Source: Muraenolepis orangiensis (taxonomy: Eukaryota > Chordata > Actinopteri > Gadiformes > Muraenolepididae). From it: a stretch of 64,000 bases of DNA. The number at the start of each line of letters is the position of its first letter. Within the stretch, counting starts at the first letter, position 1. The position numbers and the translations under genes are program-made. The stretch is taken from positions 30,638,636 to 30,702,635 of the forward strand of contig CM051001.1 in the NCBI GenBank assembly GCA_027704905.1. Reading direction: 5' to 3'. Below are positions 38,381-51,746 of this stretch, piece after piece. The notes beneath the pieces were generated by a model. That model made no database searches. It saw only the letters and a list, made by a program, of their open reading frames with translations, and was not told the DNA's origin.

Positions 38381-40804
38381 ATGGACTATTGCATAATGGA
38401 TTCATATACACGAATGCGGCTAAGAACAAGGTACGTCAGGAAAGCCATTGTTTTGATCGCTCTTTTACAATTGTCATCTGCAGTAACGCATTACTCCATA
38501 CCTGAAGAATTGAAAGAGGGATCCGTTGTTGCCAATCTGGCAGCAGATCTGGACTTGGATGTTGAAACGCTGAGTAAAAGAAAGATGCGTCTGGACATTG
38601 TCGCAAACAAAAAATATTTGGACGTGAACAAAGAGACAGGCGAGCTGTATATTGTGGAAAAAATCGACAGGGAACATATTTGCACAACAAAGTCGTCAAT
38701 TTCATGCTATTTAAAGCTAGAGGTCATACTTGAAAATCCCTTACGAATATTTAATATAGAATTGGAGATTTTGGATATAAACGACAATGCCCCACAATTC
38801 CGACGAGACGCAATACATTTGGACATTTCCGAGTCGACGTCAGTAGGGGAACGATTTTCCATGAGCAATGCAGTAGACCCCGATGTTGGAACGAATTCAG
38901 TCAAAACGTACTATTTAAGCGAAAGTGAACACTTTAATATCGAAATTCAAACTGGAAGAGATGGCTCTAAGTTTGCAGAATTGATATTGAAAGAGGCTTT
39001 AGACAGAGAGAAGCAGGCAGTGCATAACCTAGTTCTCAGCGCAGTGGACGGCGGCACACCCACCCGGTCTGGTACCGCCAGCGTGATTGTTCATGTTCTA
39101 GACATAAACGATAACACTCCTACATTTCGCAGAGAGGAATATAACATTACGGTCATGGAAAACGCTCCGATTGGAAGTCTCGTCGTCGAGCTTAATGCAA
39201 CGGACATAGACGAGGGTTCAAACTCTGACATAACGTACTCGTATAGTCTTTACACCTCAGAGAAAACGCAAGAAACATTTCATCTCAATCCTTCGAATGG
39301 ACAGCTTACTGTAAAAGGCATGTTAAACTATGAACATTTAAAAAGGTATGATATGGAAATAAAGGCCACGGACAAAGGGGCAAAAGCCTTATCAGGACAG
39401 TGCAAAATAATAATTATAGTAGAAGACATGAATGACAATCACCCAGCGATATCTATTAAATCGTTTCAGAGTCCAGTCAAAGAGAACGTAGAATTAGGCA
39501 CTGTGATAGCAGTGGTTAGTGTCAGTGATAACGATTCTGGGGATAATGGCAAAGTTGATCTTAGAATTCCTGATAATTTACCATTTAAACTAAAGGAATC
39601 ATCAGGAAATGTCTTTGAGTTAGTTGTTTCTGAATCACTAGACCGAGAAAAAGCTCCAGAATATGACATCACGTTTACAGTGACAGACAGAGGTTCTCCA
39701 CCGTTATCTGATAATGAAACCATGACTTTAGAGCTACTGGATGTTAATGATAATGTTCCAACATTCCCTCAGTCTTTCTACACTATACGTGTAATGGAGA
39801 ATAATGCTCCAGGAGCCTTGCTATACTCTCTCACTGCGTTTGACCCAGATCTCCATGAAAACCAGTATCTAGTGTATTTCATCATAGAAAGGGAGATAGC
39901 CAACACCTCCATGTCCATGCTGTTCTCTATTAACCCAGAGAACGGTAAACTGTACGCTCTGAAGACTTTTGACTATGAGCTTGAAAAGGAGTTTGTTTTC
40001 CACATTGAGGCCAGAGACTCTGGGGTTCCTCCACTCAGCAGCAATGTTACTGTACACATCATTATTGTGGACCAGAATGACAACACTCCAGTCATAGTCT
40101 CTCCATGGCGCGCTCATGGTTCAGTGGTGGAGGAGAAGATCCCCAGATCAACGGATAAAGGCTCTATGGTTTCCAAGGTGATCGCTATCGACGGTGACTC
40201 CGTGTTGAACTCCAGGATTACCTACCAGTTTCTACAGGTGACGGACGCCACCTTGTTCAGTCTGGACCAATACAACGGAGAGATCCGGACGATGAGAATG
40301 TTCAGTTACAGAGATCCCCGTCTCCAACGTCTTGTTGTGGTGGCCAAGGACAACGGAGAGCCTGCTCTCTCTGCTACAGTTACTATCAAGCTGTCCACAG
40401 TGGAGACGGCGGTTAAGTCCTACTCTGACATGAGCGAAGTGCCCCTAGAGTACGACATCTTCTCAGACCTAAATCTGTATTTGGTCATCGGCCTGGGCTC
40501 CGTGTCCTTTCTCTTGCTGATCACCATATTTGTCACCATCGTTCTCAAGTGTCAGAAATCCAAGTCGGGCATAGCCGCTCCTCTCTGCAGGAACAGTGTG
40601 CTCAGTGAGAGGAACTCTACCATCGCAGATTCCACTCTGGTGTCCAACGACGCCTACTGGTACAGTCTGTTTCTAGCGGAGACCAGGAAAGGAAAGCTGG
40701 TGGTTAGACAGCCTGCACCAAAGGGCTCCAGGTACATAGTGTCCAGTTTACCACGGAGCACTGGACTCACCATGACTAGCGACTCAGCCCCCTCCACTCT
40801 GCAG
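38381..40804 (+). CDS. pcdhg: Protocadherin gamma variable exon (gamma-a-like), 38381
   Basis: An intact 808-codon exon. The first in-frame ATG is used; an alternative is Met6 at 38396. The signal peptide ends at about residue 35 (mature VTHYSIPEE). EC1 has a CX7C loop (CTTKSSISC). EC1-EC3 are clearly diverged from A1-A4. From about 39655, in late EC4, the DNA becomes almost identical to the A copies through the CTGCAG|GTGAGG donor, showing a conversion tract with an earlier left edge than in the 15323 or 42884 exons. Small private changes are a Tyr for Asp in ALLYSLTAF and a Phe in the membrane segment (ITIFVTIV). Confidence 0.92.
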
Positions 40805-41952
40805 GTGAGGACTCCATCAAACAATAACTTCTATATTTAATAATTGATATCTAATAATTCTGATGAGTTACAACATATTTTGGTAGCTCTGTAAACCATT
40901 CAATATCATGCATTTCTTTTTTAAAGCTCATCAATTTCATTTAATTACATTTTTGCATCATAATGGCATTTGTGCAGAAACAATGTACTTTTTTGGTTTT
41001 ATACTAAATCATTGACACTAAAGGAAACAATTATAACTAGGGCTGTCAAATGATTTAAACAAATCAAATTAATGACATGCTTTTTGATTAATTAATCTAA
41101 ATTAATCGCAAATCAATAACATATCAATATTTGCTATGAGAAGCATTTTCAACTATTTCAATTCAAATGGATTTTGCTCGATGAGTGAATCAATGAATAT
41201 ACATTATACAGTCAACTTTAAATCTCTTTTATTTCCCATACATTGTCGTTCATTGATCATCAGGCCACAATTGTAAACACACAATAGGCTAAAATTCCCT
41301 TTGACCTCATTTCCTCAGAATTTTACAATATCTGCATGACAGAATAAACACCAACAAATAAAACATGTCTGTGGCCACATAGGCCATAACAGTTTGATTT
41401 ATCAACATGAACATGAACAGTAACGGACCTAACAATAGGCTGAGACAAACCAGCTTGTTTACGTTCTCAGAGCCCAAGAGTGCCCTCTTCTTTTGAACTA
41501 GTTCTTCATTAGAACTATAGTAAAGTTCTTATTTTGAACTATAGTAAAGTTCATCTTAAGTTCTTCTTTTGAGCTATAGTTAAGTTCTTCTTTGGATAGT
41601 AGGCCTTAAGTTCTATATAGTACATTTCTTCTTTTGAACTAAAGCTGTTGGATTTAGGACGTCATTGCATTTTCCGATGGCGGCTTATACGATGCGTCAC
41701 ACGACGCAATCCTCCGTACTCATGTCAACGAAATTGACTTGCAGTCCATTGCAGTACATTTTAGCGTTTGAGTTGTTTGATTTGTCACAGCTATAGACTG
41801 ACTCAGTTTGCGTCTGAGCCTCTGTGGTTTTGATGAATACAAGAAGGGAAACACGAAGATGTACATCTTTTGGTAGCTCCATAAACCAGTCAATGTCATC
41901 CATTTAATTTTTTGAAGCTGGTCTATTTTCATTCATTGCATTTATACATAAT

Positions 41953-42001
41953 GAGCACTGGACTCACCATGACTAGCGACTCAGCACCCTCCACTCTGAA
42001 G
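41953..42001 (+). pseudogene. Relic: last 16 codons of a gamma variable exon with splice donor
   Basis: The sequence encodes STGLTMTSDSAPSTLK followed by GTGAGGACTACATC, nearly identical to the 3' end of A2 including the intronic flank. The last codon is AAG for CAG. Nothing of the ectodomain precedes it; the upstream flank is the A-type spacer. It is most likely left by unequal exchange or deletion. Confidence 0.85.
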
Positions 42002-42634
42002 GTGAGGACTACATCCAACAATTCACTTTGCTTGTGTGATGAATTTAATGGATTACCCGTTCTTTCCCCGTATACATGTTGAGCATTAGGTTTTAAAAAC
42101 ATTTTGTTGAGGATCTTTTTGCATTGATGCTTATTCCAATATTGTCGTCAGACTAATGAGGTATAATAAATCCAAATAAGCAATGGTATTGAATTTGAAA
42201 TGATGGTCCAGTCCATACTAATTGTGCGTAAAGCTTAATCCTACCTATGTAGGCCTACACAGTATGTGTGTCATATGCACAATTAAGAACATATTCTTTA
42301 CGTAACTTAGCATTATTCCCTCTTACTTCATTGACTCCATTTGCACTAGATAGTTTTGTCGTTTCATGTGGTTTTGCCTTCTTACACAATTTATTGATTT
42401 CTTACGAAATTAACAAAACAACTTTGAGATTCATATATGTTTGAAAGATGCTATTCAGACGAGCGTAGTTAACAATATATATATAGACTGTAGCCCTCTG
42501 TCTTTAATAGGCCTATTTCATCTCCGTTAAACCTAGGCCTAATATTAGTATTTCCTTTTTTTCTTCTAAATGATGGCATACAAACGAATGCCGTCGTCGG
42601 CCAAAGACAGGATATGTTCAAGTCCCTTTCGCTT

Positions 42635-42647
42635 AGTGTGGCTGCGC
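42635..42647 (+). promoter_or_regulatory. Possible CSE-like element of the 42884 exon
   Basis: AGTGTGGCTGCGC, about 240-250 bp before the ATG, shares AGTGTGGC with the 38086 element. It has no CGCT core. Confidence 0.4.
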
Positions 42648-42883
42648 AGTGGGACATTGTCCTACACTCTGACGTGTCTCCTCCCGTCATCTGGTTTGTT
42701 GGTAGAGGATCAGGTGGTGCGAGATCCTAGGCTGGTTTGCTATAGGGCGTAATCTACGAACGACTTGGACCAAAGCACACAAACGGTGGCGGCTGATGTA
42801 CGAAATTATAGGCCTAACTGGTTTCTGGACGTATTCGCCTGGTTAGCATATTGAATATATCAGCATTGACAGAATATACAACA

Positions 42884-45286
42884 ATGGAATTATGTACCAC
42901 TTCAGATGCATGGAGAAGGTACGTCTTCATTTCCTTTGTGTTGTGTGTCGTTCTTCGTGGGACGATGGCCGTCACTCACTATTCGGTTCCCGAGGAAAAT
43001 GAAGAGGGTTCAGTCGTCGCCAATCTAGCCACGGATTTGGGGATCGATATAAAAAATATAGGTAGAAGGAAGATGCGGCTTGATGTAATCGGCAACAAGA
43101 AATATGTCGATGTGAATAAAGACACCGGTGAACTATTTATTGTGGAAAAGATGGACCGAGAACATTTGTGTTCTTCCAAGTCGACATGCTTTATAAAAAT
43201 GGAAGTCGTTTTAGAAAATCCGGTACGAATTTTCAACATCGAATTGGAGGTTATGGATATAAATGACAATGCGCCACATTTTAGAAGGGACATTATAAAC
43301 ATAGACATTTCGGAATCTACCGCAGTTGGAGAGCGGTTGTCTTTAAGCAATGCGGTGGACGTGGATGTGGGAATAAACTCCGTTAAGACCTATCATATAA
43401 GCCAGAGTGAGTTTTTCGACATTGATATTCAGTCAGGAAGAGATGGCTCCAAATTCGCAGATCTCATGTTGAAGACAACACTAGACCGAGAGCAGCAGGC
43501 TGTCCACAACCTGGTACTTACTGCCTTTGACGGCGGAGCGCCTACACGCTCCGGTACAGCCAATATTATTATACGTGTGCTCGATACAAATGACAACGCC
43601 CCTAAATTCGACAAAGATGTCTATAACATTGATGTAATGGAAAATTCCCCAATTGGAAGCTTGGTGGCGAAACTTAACGCTTCGGACCTGGACGAGGGAA
43701 CAAATTCGGATTTGACATATTCCTTTAGTTTGTACACAACCGAAAAAGCACAGAACACATTCAGTTTAAACCCAAAGAGTGGTGAAATTACAGTCAAAGG
43801 GATGATTAATTATGAGGATTCCCAAATCTATAACATGGAAGTCATTGCAACGGATAATGGGGCTAACTCTTTGTCAGGACAATGTAAAGTAACAGTTTCA
43901 GTTGCAGACATGAATGACAATCATCCAGAGATTTCTATCAAATCCTTTCAAAGTCCCATAAAGGAGAATATAGAATTAGATACGGTGATTGCAGTCATTA
44001 GCCTCAGTGATAAAGACTCAGGTGACAATGGAAAAGTAGATCTAAATATTCCAGAGAACATCCCTTTCACCCTGAGAGAATCTTCAGATAATTATTTTGA
44101 GTTGGTACTTTCAGAGCCACTGGATCGTGAAAAGGTGAATGAATATGACATCACTTTCATCGTTACCGATAGAGGCTCTCCAATGTTATCTGATAATGTA
44201 ACGGTGACCATAGAGTTATTGGACATTAATGATAACGTTCCAAAATTCCCTCAGTCTTTCTACACTATACGTGTAATGGAGAATAATGCTCCAGGAGCCT
44301 TGCTCGATTCTCTCACTGCGTTTGACCCAGATCTCCATGAAAACCAGTATCTAGTGTATTTTATCATAGAAAGGGAGATAGCCAACACCTCCATGTCCAT
44401 GCTGTTCTCTATTAACCCAGAGAACGGTAAACTGTATGCTCTGAAGACTTTTGACTATGAGCTTGAAAAGGAGTTTGTTTTCCACATTGAGGCCAGAGAC
44501 TCTGGGGTTCCTCCACTCAGCAGTAATGTTACTGTACACATCATTATTGTGGACCAGAATGACAACACTCCAGTCATAGTCTCTCCATGGCGCGCTCATG
44601 GTTCAGTGGTGGAGGAGAAGATCCCCAGATCAACGGATAAAGGCTCTCTGGTTTCCAAGGTGATCGCTATCGACGGTGACTCCGTGTTGAACTCCAGGAT
44701 TACCTACCAGTTTCTACAGGTGACGGACGCCACCTTGTTCAGTCTGGACCAATACAACGGAGAGATCCGGACGATGAGAATGTTCAGTTACAGAGATCCC
44801 CGTCTCCAACGTCTTGTTGTGGTGGCCAAGGACAACGGAGAGCCTGCTCTCTCTGCTACAGTTACCATCAAGCTGTCCACAGTGGAGACGGCAGTTAAGT
44901 CCTACTCTGACATGAGCGAAGTGCCCCTAGAGTACGACATCTTCTCAGACCTAAATCTGTATTTGGTCATCGGCCTGGGCTCAGTGTCCTTTCTCTTGCT
45001 GATCACCATATTGGTCACCATCGTTCTCAAGTGTCAGAAATCCAAGTCGGGCATAGCCGCTCCTCCCTGCAGGAACAGTGTGCTCAGTGAGAGGAACTCT
45101 ACCATCGCAGATTCCACTCTGGTGTCCAACGACGCCTACTGGTACAGTCTGTTTCTAGCGGAGACCAGGAAAGGAAAGCTGGTGGTTAGACAGCCTGCAC
45201 CAAAGGGCTCCAGGTACATAGTGTCCAGTTTACCACGGAGCACTGGACTCACCATGACTAGCGACTCAGCCCCCTCCACTCTGCAG
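42884..45286 (+). CDS. pcdhg: Protocadherin gamma variable exon (gamma-a-like), 42884
   Basis: An intact 801-codon exon. I start it at ATG 42884 (MELCTTSDAWRRYV); the frame is open further upstream but with no ATG. The signal peptide ends near residue 29 (mature VTHYSVPEE). EC1 loop CX5C (CSSKSTC), then DINDN, DTNDN, DMNDN, DINDN and DQNDN linkers. The ectodomain to the end of EC4 is diverged from the A copies. From about 44245 (FPQSFYTIRV, start of EC5) it joins the shared block, with KGSLVSK as in the 15323 exon rather than KGSMVSK. It ends CTGCAG|GTGAGA; if unspliced it would run 14 more codons to a stop. Confidence 0.92.
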
Positions 45287-47254
45287 GTGAGACAACTCGT
45301 ATTTGTTTTTAGTTGTTTCTGTGCTGTATAATAACTAATGAATATTGGTATGGTGGCTCAACCTGCAAGTGTGCTGCTGACCATGTAAGCAGCTTTGATT
45401 CTTACCCGTGGTTGATACATCTAATTCCATATATCCTAACCTTAATTGCTGTGTACAGTTGTTCTTCTCCGTAAGGCAACGTGACCAAAACAACAAAGTT
45501 ATTTAATTACTTGACTGATACTTTTATCCAAAGCAACATCCGATTAAGGCTTGACTTTTATAAATATATATATGATATATGTATATAAAATCATCAGAGC
45601 AACTACACAAAATATATCTGCAACATTGTTTCTAAAAAAACAACAACAAACTAGCTATAGGAATCAGAACAGAAGGTTAGTAGTTTTGTTGTTGTAGTGA
45701 AATGTATAGTAGTTAATGCATCCACAAAGTAAGATAGGTTCTAAATTCTACAGAGGTCACAAAGAGGTATCCAGAGGTTTATTGAAACACAAAGTCTGTA
45801 TTGGTTCCTTGCAGTGAAGGCAGTGCTACATTAGTGAACCTCAGAGGATGGGCAGGAAGAGAACGATAATGTGGGTTGGTGCAGATCCCGATAGTGGCCA
45901 ACCATATGGATCTGAACACCATGCAGCCTGTGGAGAGAAGTGTAGAGGGGAGTGAAGTGTGTGTGTGTAGGTTGGTTGAACCCCAGGTGCAGTGTGAATG
46001 CTGTGTCGAGGAACCACACACTGGTAGTGAAGCCATCAGGCCATCACAGCCTGAAAGCCGAGCGGACTTGTTTTCGGTTTAGTTTTTTCTTCTTTCATAT
46101 TCACCTTGCAAATGAATTGACTACTGTCCATCAGCATGCTATTATTAAACACTCCTCCGAAGTCTCCTGCATTCCATTGAAAATACAGGGCATTTTTTAA
46201 GTTGAACCTATTTTCCCTTTAACAACTATTTTGCTTTGATTTATTTGTAGTACTCTTTTTACTGCAGCAGTCACTATTGCTTCAACATATTCGTATAGGT
46301 GCTATAGGTACAAGAGCCGTTTAAGCATCTCACAGCTCTATGAGGATATCTGTTCTGGTGGCCTGTGGTCATGCCTTTATGAGATTTATGTAGATTTTAG
46401 ACTGCTTCAGGCTAATTTCTGACCAATCAGGGCGTCTCTTCCCTGAGTGGCGTAATCCCTCTGGCCTGTCAATCACAGGGGTGTGAATGAGACAGGGAGC
46501 AGAGAGGGAGTGGACTTCATCACTTTTCTTCTGCCATAAGAATGAAAAAATCCAGACACAGACAAAGAGAAAAAGGCTAAATCAAATTTTGGTGATGGCT
46601 TGTGAGAAAGTTACATAGTGCAGGTTTATGTATGTTACATATATGGTATATTGTGTTACCATGTGACAAGACTTTTTTTGCACAAGGAATCCCAGCATAT
46701 TACTTTCACACTGAGGGACTCATCATTAGCCCATGTCATTAGACCTGCATATGTCACCTTTTCAATAACAAATGAGAGTTTGAGAAGTGGAGGTTATCAA
46801 CAAGGTCCTGCTTAAAACTTGAATGATTCATTCAAATACCGAGCTGGTCTGCAGAGAAACTTTTTATTTTTTACCAGACTCAGGACAATAGTACTTTCAC
46901 TTTGTGGACACTCCTCAAGTTTTAAACCAATCGTATTAGTTAGCTAGTTGCTATGAATGTCTGCCAATATTTTGGACATGTCGTCGCCTGGCATTTTTTC
47001 CCGGATTTCCATCCTGTGTTCTAGCCTGGTCGCCACATACTTTGTTTCCAACACATTTTGCTGTTGCACAACCTCCAGAGCTAACACACATTAGTGGCAC
47101 AAGATATTAAAGATGACATTATATTCAGAAGTCACCTCATATGACTAGTGTTTCTCAACAGGTACTCATATAGCTTCCTAGGCAAAATACTGTTTATATT
47201 CATCCTATATGTATCGTAAAAATCTCCCATACACATATTGAAACTGTTGTTACG

Positions 47255-47786
47255 TGCCCCCCCCCTCCCCCATCTGGTCTCTACATGGCCCCCCTCCACC
47301 CATCTTGTCTCTCCGTGCCCCCCCCCCTCCCCATCTTGTTTCTCCGTGCCCCCCCCTCCCCCATCTTGTCTCTTCGTGCCCTCCCCCCTCTTGTCTCTTC
47401 GTGCCCTCCCCCCTCTTGTCTCTTCGTGCCCTCCCCCCTCCCACATCTTGTCTCTCTGTGCCCCCCCCTCCCACATCTTGTCTCTCTGTGCCCCCCCCTC
47501 CCCCATCTTGTCTCTCCGTGCCCCCCCCCCTCCCCCATCTTGTCTCTCTGTGCCCCCCCCTCCCCCATCTTGTCTCTCTGTGCCCCCCCCCTCCCCCATC
47601 TTGTCTCTCTGTGCCCCCCCCCCTCCCCCATCTTGTCTCTCCGTGCCCCCCCCTCCCCCATCTTGTCTCTCTGTGCCCCCCCCCCTCCCCCATCTTGTCT
47701 CTCTGTGCCCCCCCCCCTCCCCCATCTTGTCTCTCCGTGCCCCCCCCCTCCCCCATCTTGTCTCTCCATGCCCCCTCCCCCTCCAT
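47255..47786. repeat. C-rich minisatellite, about 30-36 bp unit
   Basis: Roughly 17 copies of a unit made of a C7-9 run, TCCCCCATC, TTGTCTCTCTGTG. A shorter variant unit of about 25 bp lies near 47380-47430. The minus strand is G-rich. The long open frames on both strands are translations of the repeat. Confidence 0.92.
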
Positions 47787-47978
47787 GCTGATGAGCAACA
47801 GCTGTAACTTCCACCAAGCAGTAGTCTCACTTACTTTGAAGAGTTTTCTTTGGAATAAGTCAGATAGACTGGACTTTCTGAACTCATTACAGTGGCTGCA
47901 CTGTTCTGCACTGTACTGCACTGTATTGATGATGCTGCTGCACTACTGGCACTTTAACACGCTTTTAAATGCTTTCTG

Positions 47979-48006
47979 CACAATTCTACATATATGTAGA
48001 ATTGTG
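47979..48006. repeat. Perfect 28-bp palindrome
   Basis: The two 14-bp arms (CACAATTCTACATA and its reverse complement) meet without a spacer. It is not a simple repeat. Confidence 0.9.
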
Positions 48007-48651
48007 ATATGTACATATCATCCTTTAGTCACTTTTATGTTCATTTTTATTGTGTATATTATTTTATATAATATTCTGTTTTGGAAATGTATTCTGCAGG
48101 AGGGAATGGGGAGTACGCATATCATTGTACTTGTTGCAAATGGCAAATCAAAAACTTGAAGGATATGCTTGTGCAAAACCACAGCAAAGGTTTATCTATA
48201 GCATTGCCACAGCCACAGGAAACGGACTGTTCCTTCAAATGTTTACACATTAAGAAAGAAGTGCATTGTTATACTTGATGTGTTGTCAACATGCCATACA
48301 GTGAGGAGGTCTTGATATGCTGTTTCTAGAGGGTTTATAAACCCCTCCGATGCTGGAACAGTGTATTGTTACCTAGTATTGGTGTTGAGTTCTGTCAGGG
48401 TCCTGCGTGTTCTGGAAGCAAAAGCAGTATGTGTGAGCTCCTCTATCTACGTACGTCTTATAGTAGCGGTAGTTGTCTTCGTAAGTGAAACAGACAAACA
48501 AACCATCCTCGCTTACTTCATCGCTCATCTAGTTTAGTCAGTTGGGGGCTCTATAGGTAATATGCAAATTGACTAGAATGTAAAGTGGCAGAAAAAAAAG
48601 GACAAAGTGAACAATACAGACTACTTATTGAACAATGATGTGTCAAGGTGA

Positions 48652-49012
<361 letters not shown>

Positions 49013-49339
49013 CACTTTAGGGTTTGCAATTTAGGGATGCTGTACATCTTTGCAGTAGATGTACAGTAAGCTATGTGATATCGTGACTTTATATTAGACC
49101 GTTGTTCATTCTTCTCAACCCCTCTCACGGCACGCAGGACCCACGTTGTTACGTTGCGAGTACGCATCGATGATGTCATAACCGTTGTGACCATTTCCCG
49201 TGGGCAGGTAGGGGTATATTCTACCGGCTGATTCCATTTGGACACCTCGGATTTATTTTAAGGTTAGACGCTGTGGTTTAAGACAAGACGGACATTAGCG
49301 GTCTCCCACTGGACGAGTCATACTACCTATCTGATAACC

Positions 49340-51746
49340 ATGGCGCGCCTTGAGCTTCGGTCATTTGGGTTACGGTACGTGTCACCGTGTATGATTGTGT
49401 TGGCTATAATGGCCACAGCCTCTGCTGTTACGCATTATTCGATTCCTGAGGAAATGGAGGAACACGCAGTTGTTGCAAATTTAGCTTCTGATTTGGGGCT
49501 AGATGCCAGAACGCTGTATGAGAGAAGAATGCGAATAGATGGAGTGGCCAACAAAAAGTTTATTGATATCAACATGGATACGGGGGAGCTGTTCATTTTG
49601 GAAAAAATTGATAGGGAATCGTTTTGTCCATTAGGACACGACGACGTGTTTTCTTAAACTGGATGCAGCGATCGAAGACCCCATACGTATGTTTAACATC
49701 GAGATAGAAATATTGGATATTAACGACAATGCACCTCATTTTAGAAGGGAAACGATGCACTTGGATATATCCGAAACGAGCCCGATTGGAGAGAGGTTTT
49801 CTTTGAATAACGCGATAGACCCCGACATGGGAGCGAATTCTGTCCAGGATTACCGCTTGAGCTCAAGCGAACATTTCGCGATTGAAATTCAAACGGGGAG
49901 AGACGGGTCGAAGTTTGCGGACTTGATTCTTAAAAAGGCTTTGGATAGGGAGGCCCAAGCCGTCCATCGTCTCGTCCTCACCGCTGTGGACGGGGGCGTC
50001 CCGGCGCGCTCCGGGACGGCCAACATCGTGGTTCGGGTCCTGGACGTCAACGACAACGCCCCGTCGTTCGACAAGGACAACTACACAATAGGTTTGATGG
50101 AAAACTCGCCGATGGGAAGTTTAGTTATCAAAGTGAACGCCACCGATCGAGATGAAGGCTCAAACTCGGCAATCGTTTACTCGTATAGTTTGTACACATC
50201 AGAGAAAACGCAAAACACGTTTAGTTTGAATCCAGATTCAGGTGAGGTCAGAGTGAAGGAGATGATCAACTATGAAGACTTGCACATATATGATATGGAG
50301 ATTATTGCCACAGATAAAAGCCCTAAACCATTGACTGGTAAGTGTAAAGTGAAAATATTAGTAACAGATATGAATGACAATCACCCAGAAATCTCTATAA
50401 AGTCTTTTCAAAGTCCAATCAAAGAAAATGCTCAAATTGACACAGTCGTAGCAGTTGTAAGTGTTAGCGATACAGATTCAGGTGATAATGGCATTGTTGA
50501 CCTTAAGATTCCTGCTTCTATGCCATTTAAACTGAGAAAAACCTCTGATAACTACTTTGAATTGTTAATTTCAGAACCTTTAGACCGGGAGAAGGTTCCA
50601 GAATATGACATCACATTTATAGTGACAGACAGAGGTTCTCCACCATTATCTGATAATGAAACCATGACTTTAGAGTTATTAGACATTAATGATAATGTTC
50701 CAACATTCCCTCAGTCTTTCTACACTATACGTGTAATGGAGAATAATGCTCCAGGAGCCTTGCTAGACTCTCTCACTGCGTTTGACCCAGATCTCCATGA
50801 AAACCAGTATCTAGTGTATTTCATCATAGAAAGGGAGATAGCCAACACCTCCATGTCCATGCTGTTCTCTATTAACCCAGAGAACGGTAAACTGTACGCT
50901 CTGAAGACTTTTGACTATGAGCTTGAAAAGGAGTTTGTTTTCCACATTGAGGCCAGAGACTCTGGGGTTCCTCCACTCAGCAGTAATGTTACTGTACACA
51001 TCATTATTGTGGACCAGAATGACAACACTCCAGTCATAGTCTCTCCATGGCGCGCTCATGGTTCAGTGGTGGAGGAGAAGATCCCCAGATCAACGGATAA
51101 AGGCTCTATGGTTTCCAAGGTGATCGCTATCGACGGTGACTCCGTGTTGAACTCCAGGATTACCTACCAGTTTCTACAGGTGACGGACGCCACCTTGTTC
51201 AGTCTGGACCAATACAACGGAGAGATCCGGACGATGAGAATGTTCAGTTACAGAGATCCCCGTCTCCAACGTCTTGTTGTGGTGGCCAAGGACAACGGAG
51301 AGCCTGCTCTCTCTGCTACAGTTACCATCAAGCTGTCCACAGTGGAGACGGCGGTTAAGTCCTACTCTGACATGAGCGAAGTGCCCCTAGAGTACGACAT
51401 CTTCTCAGACCTAAATCTGTATTTGGTCATCGGCCTGGGCTCCGTGTCCTTTCTCTTGCTGATCACCATATTGGTCACCATCGTTCTCAAGTGTCAGAAA
51501 TCCAAGTCGGGCATAGCCGCTCCTCCCTGCAGGAACAGTGTGCTCAGTGAGAGGAACTCTACCATCGCAGATTCCACTCTGGTGTCCAACGACGCCTACT
51601 GGTACAGTCTGTTTCTAGCGGAGACCAGGAAAGGAAAGCTGGTGGTTAGACAGCCTGCACCAAAGGGCTCCAGGTACATAGTGTCCAGTTTACCACGGAG
51701 CACTGGACTCACCATGACTAGCGACTCAGCCCCCTCCACTCTGCAG
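49340..51746 (+). CDS. pcdhg: Protocadherin gamma variable exon (gamma-a-like), 49340, frameshifted
   Basis: It starts MARLELRSFG; the signal peptide ends at about residue 31 (mature VTHYSIPEE). The first frame ends at TAA 49655-49657. The second (from 49646, CFLKLDAAIEDP) runs open to the donor. The shift is in the EC1 disulfide loop (49628-49648): one extra base or two missing relative to the other exons. EC1-EC4 are diverged; the block shared with the A copies starts at about 50573 in EC4. The donor is CTGCAG|GTATGA, different from the GTGAG of the others, and unspliced reading stops at once. It is the last exon of this subfamily in the window. Confidence 0.85.

Larger units (their letters stand above)
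40805..42883. other. Intergenic region with a diverged A-type spacer and an exon relic
   Basis: 40805-41950 is a diverged copy of the A-type intergenic unit, with an expanded set of AGTTCTTCTTTTGA-type repeats at about 41490-41640. It breaks at the exon relic at 41953. 42002-42883 is unrelated sequence that ends with the next promoter. Confidence 0.75.

Noticed and set aside
45779..46200. Overlapping frames on both strands as a gene
   Set aside because: No recognisable domain, no start context or splice logic; possibly an unidentified repeat.
47132..48159. Long open frames on both strands rich in Pro/Leu/Ser or Gly/Arg/Thr
   Set aside because: They are translations of a C-rich minisatellite whose unit lacks stops in several frames.
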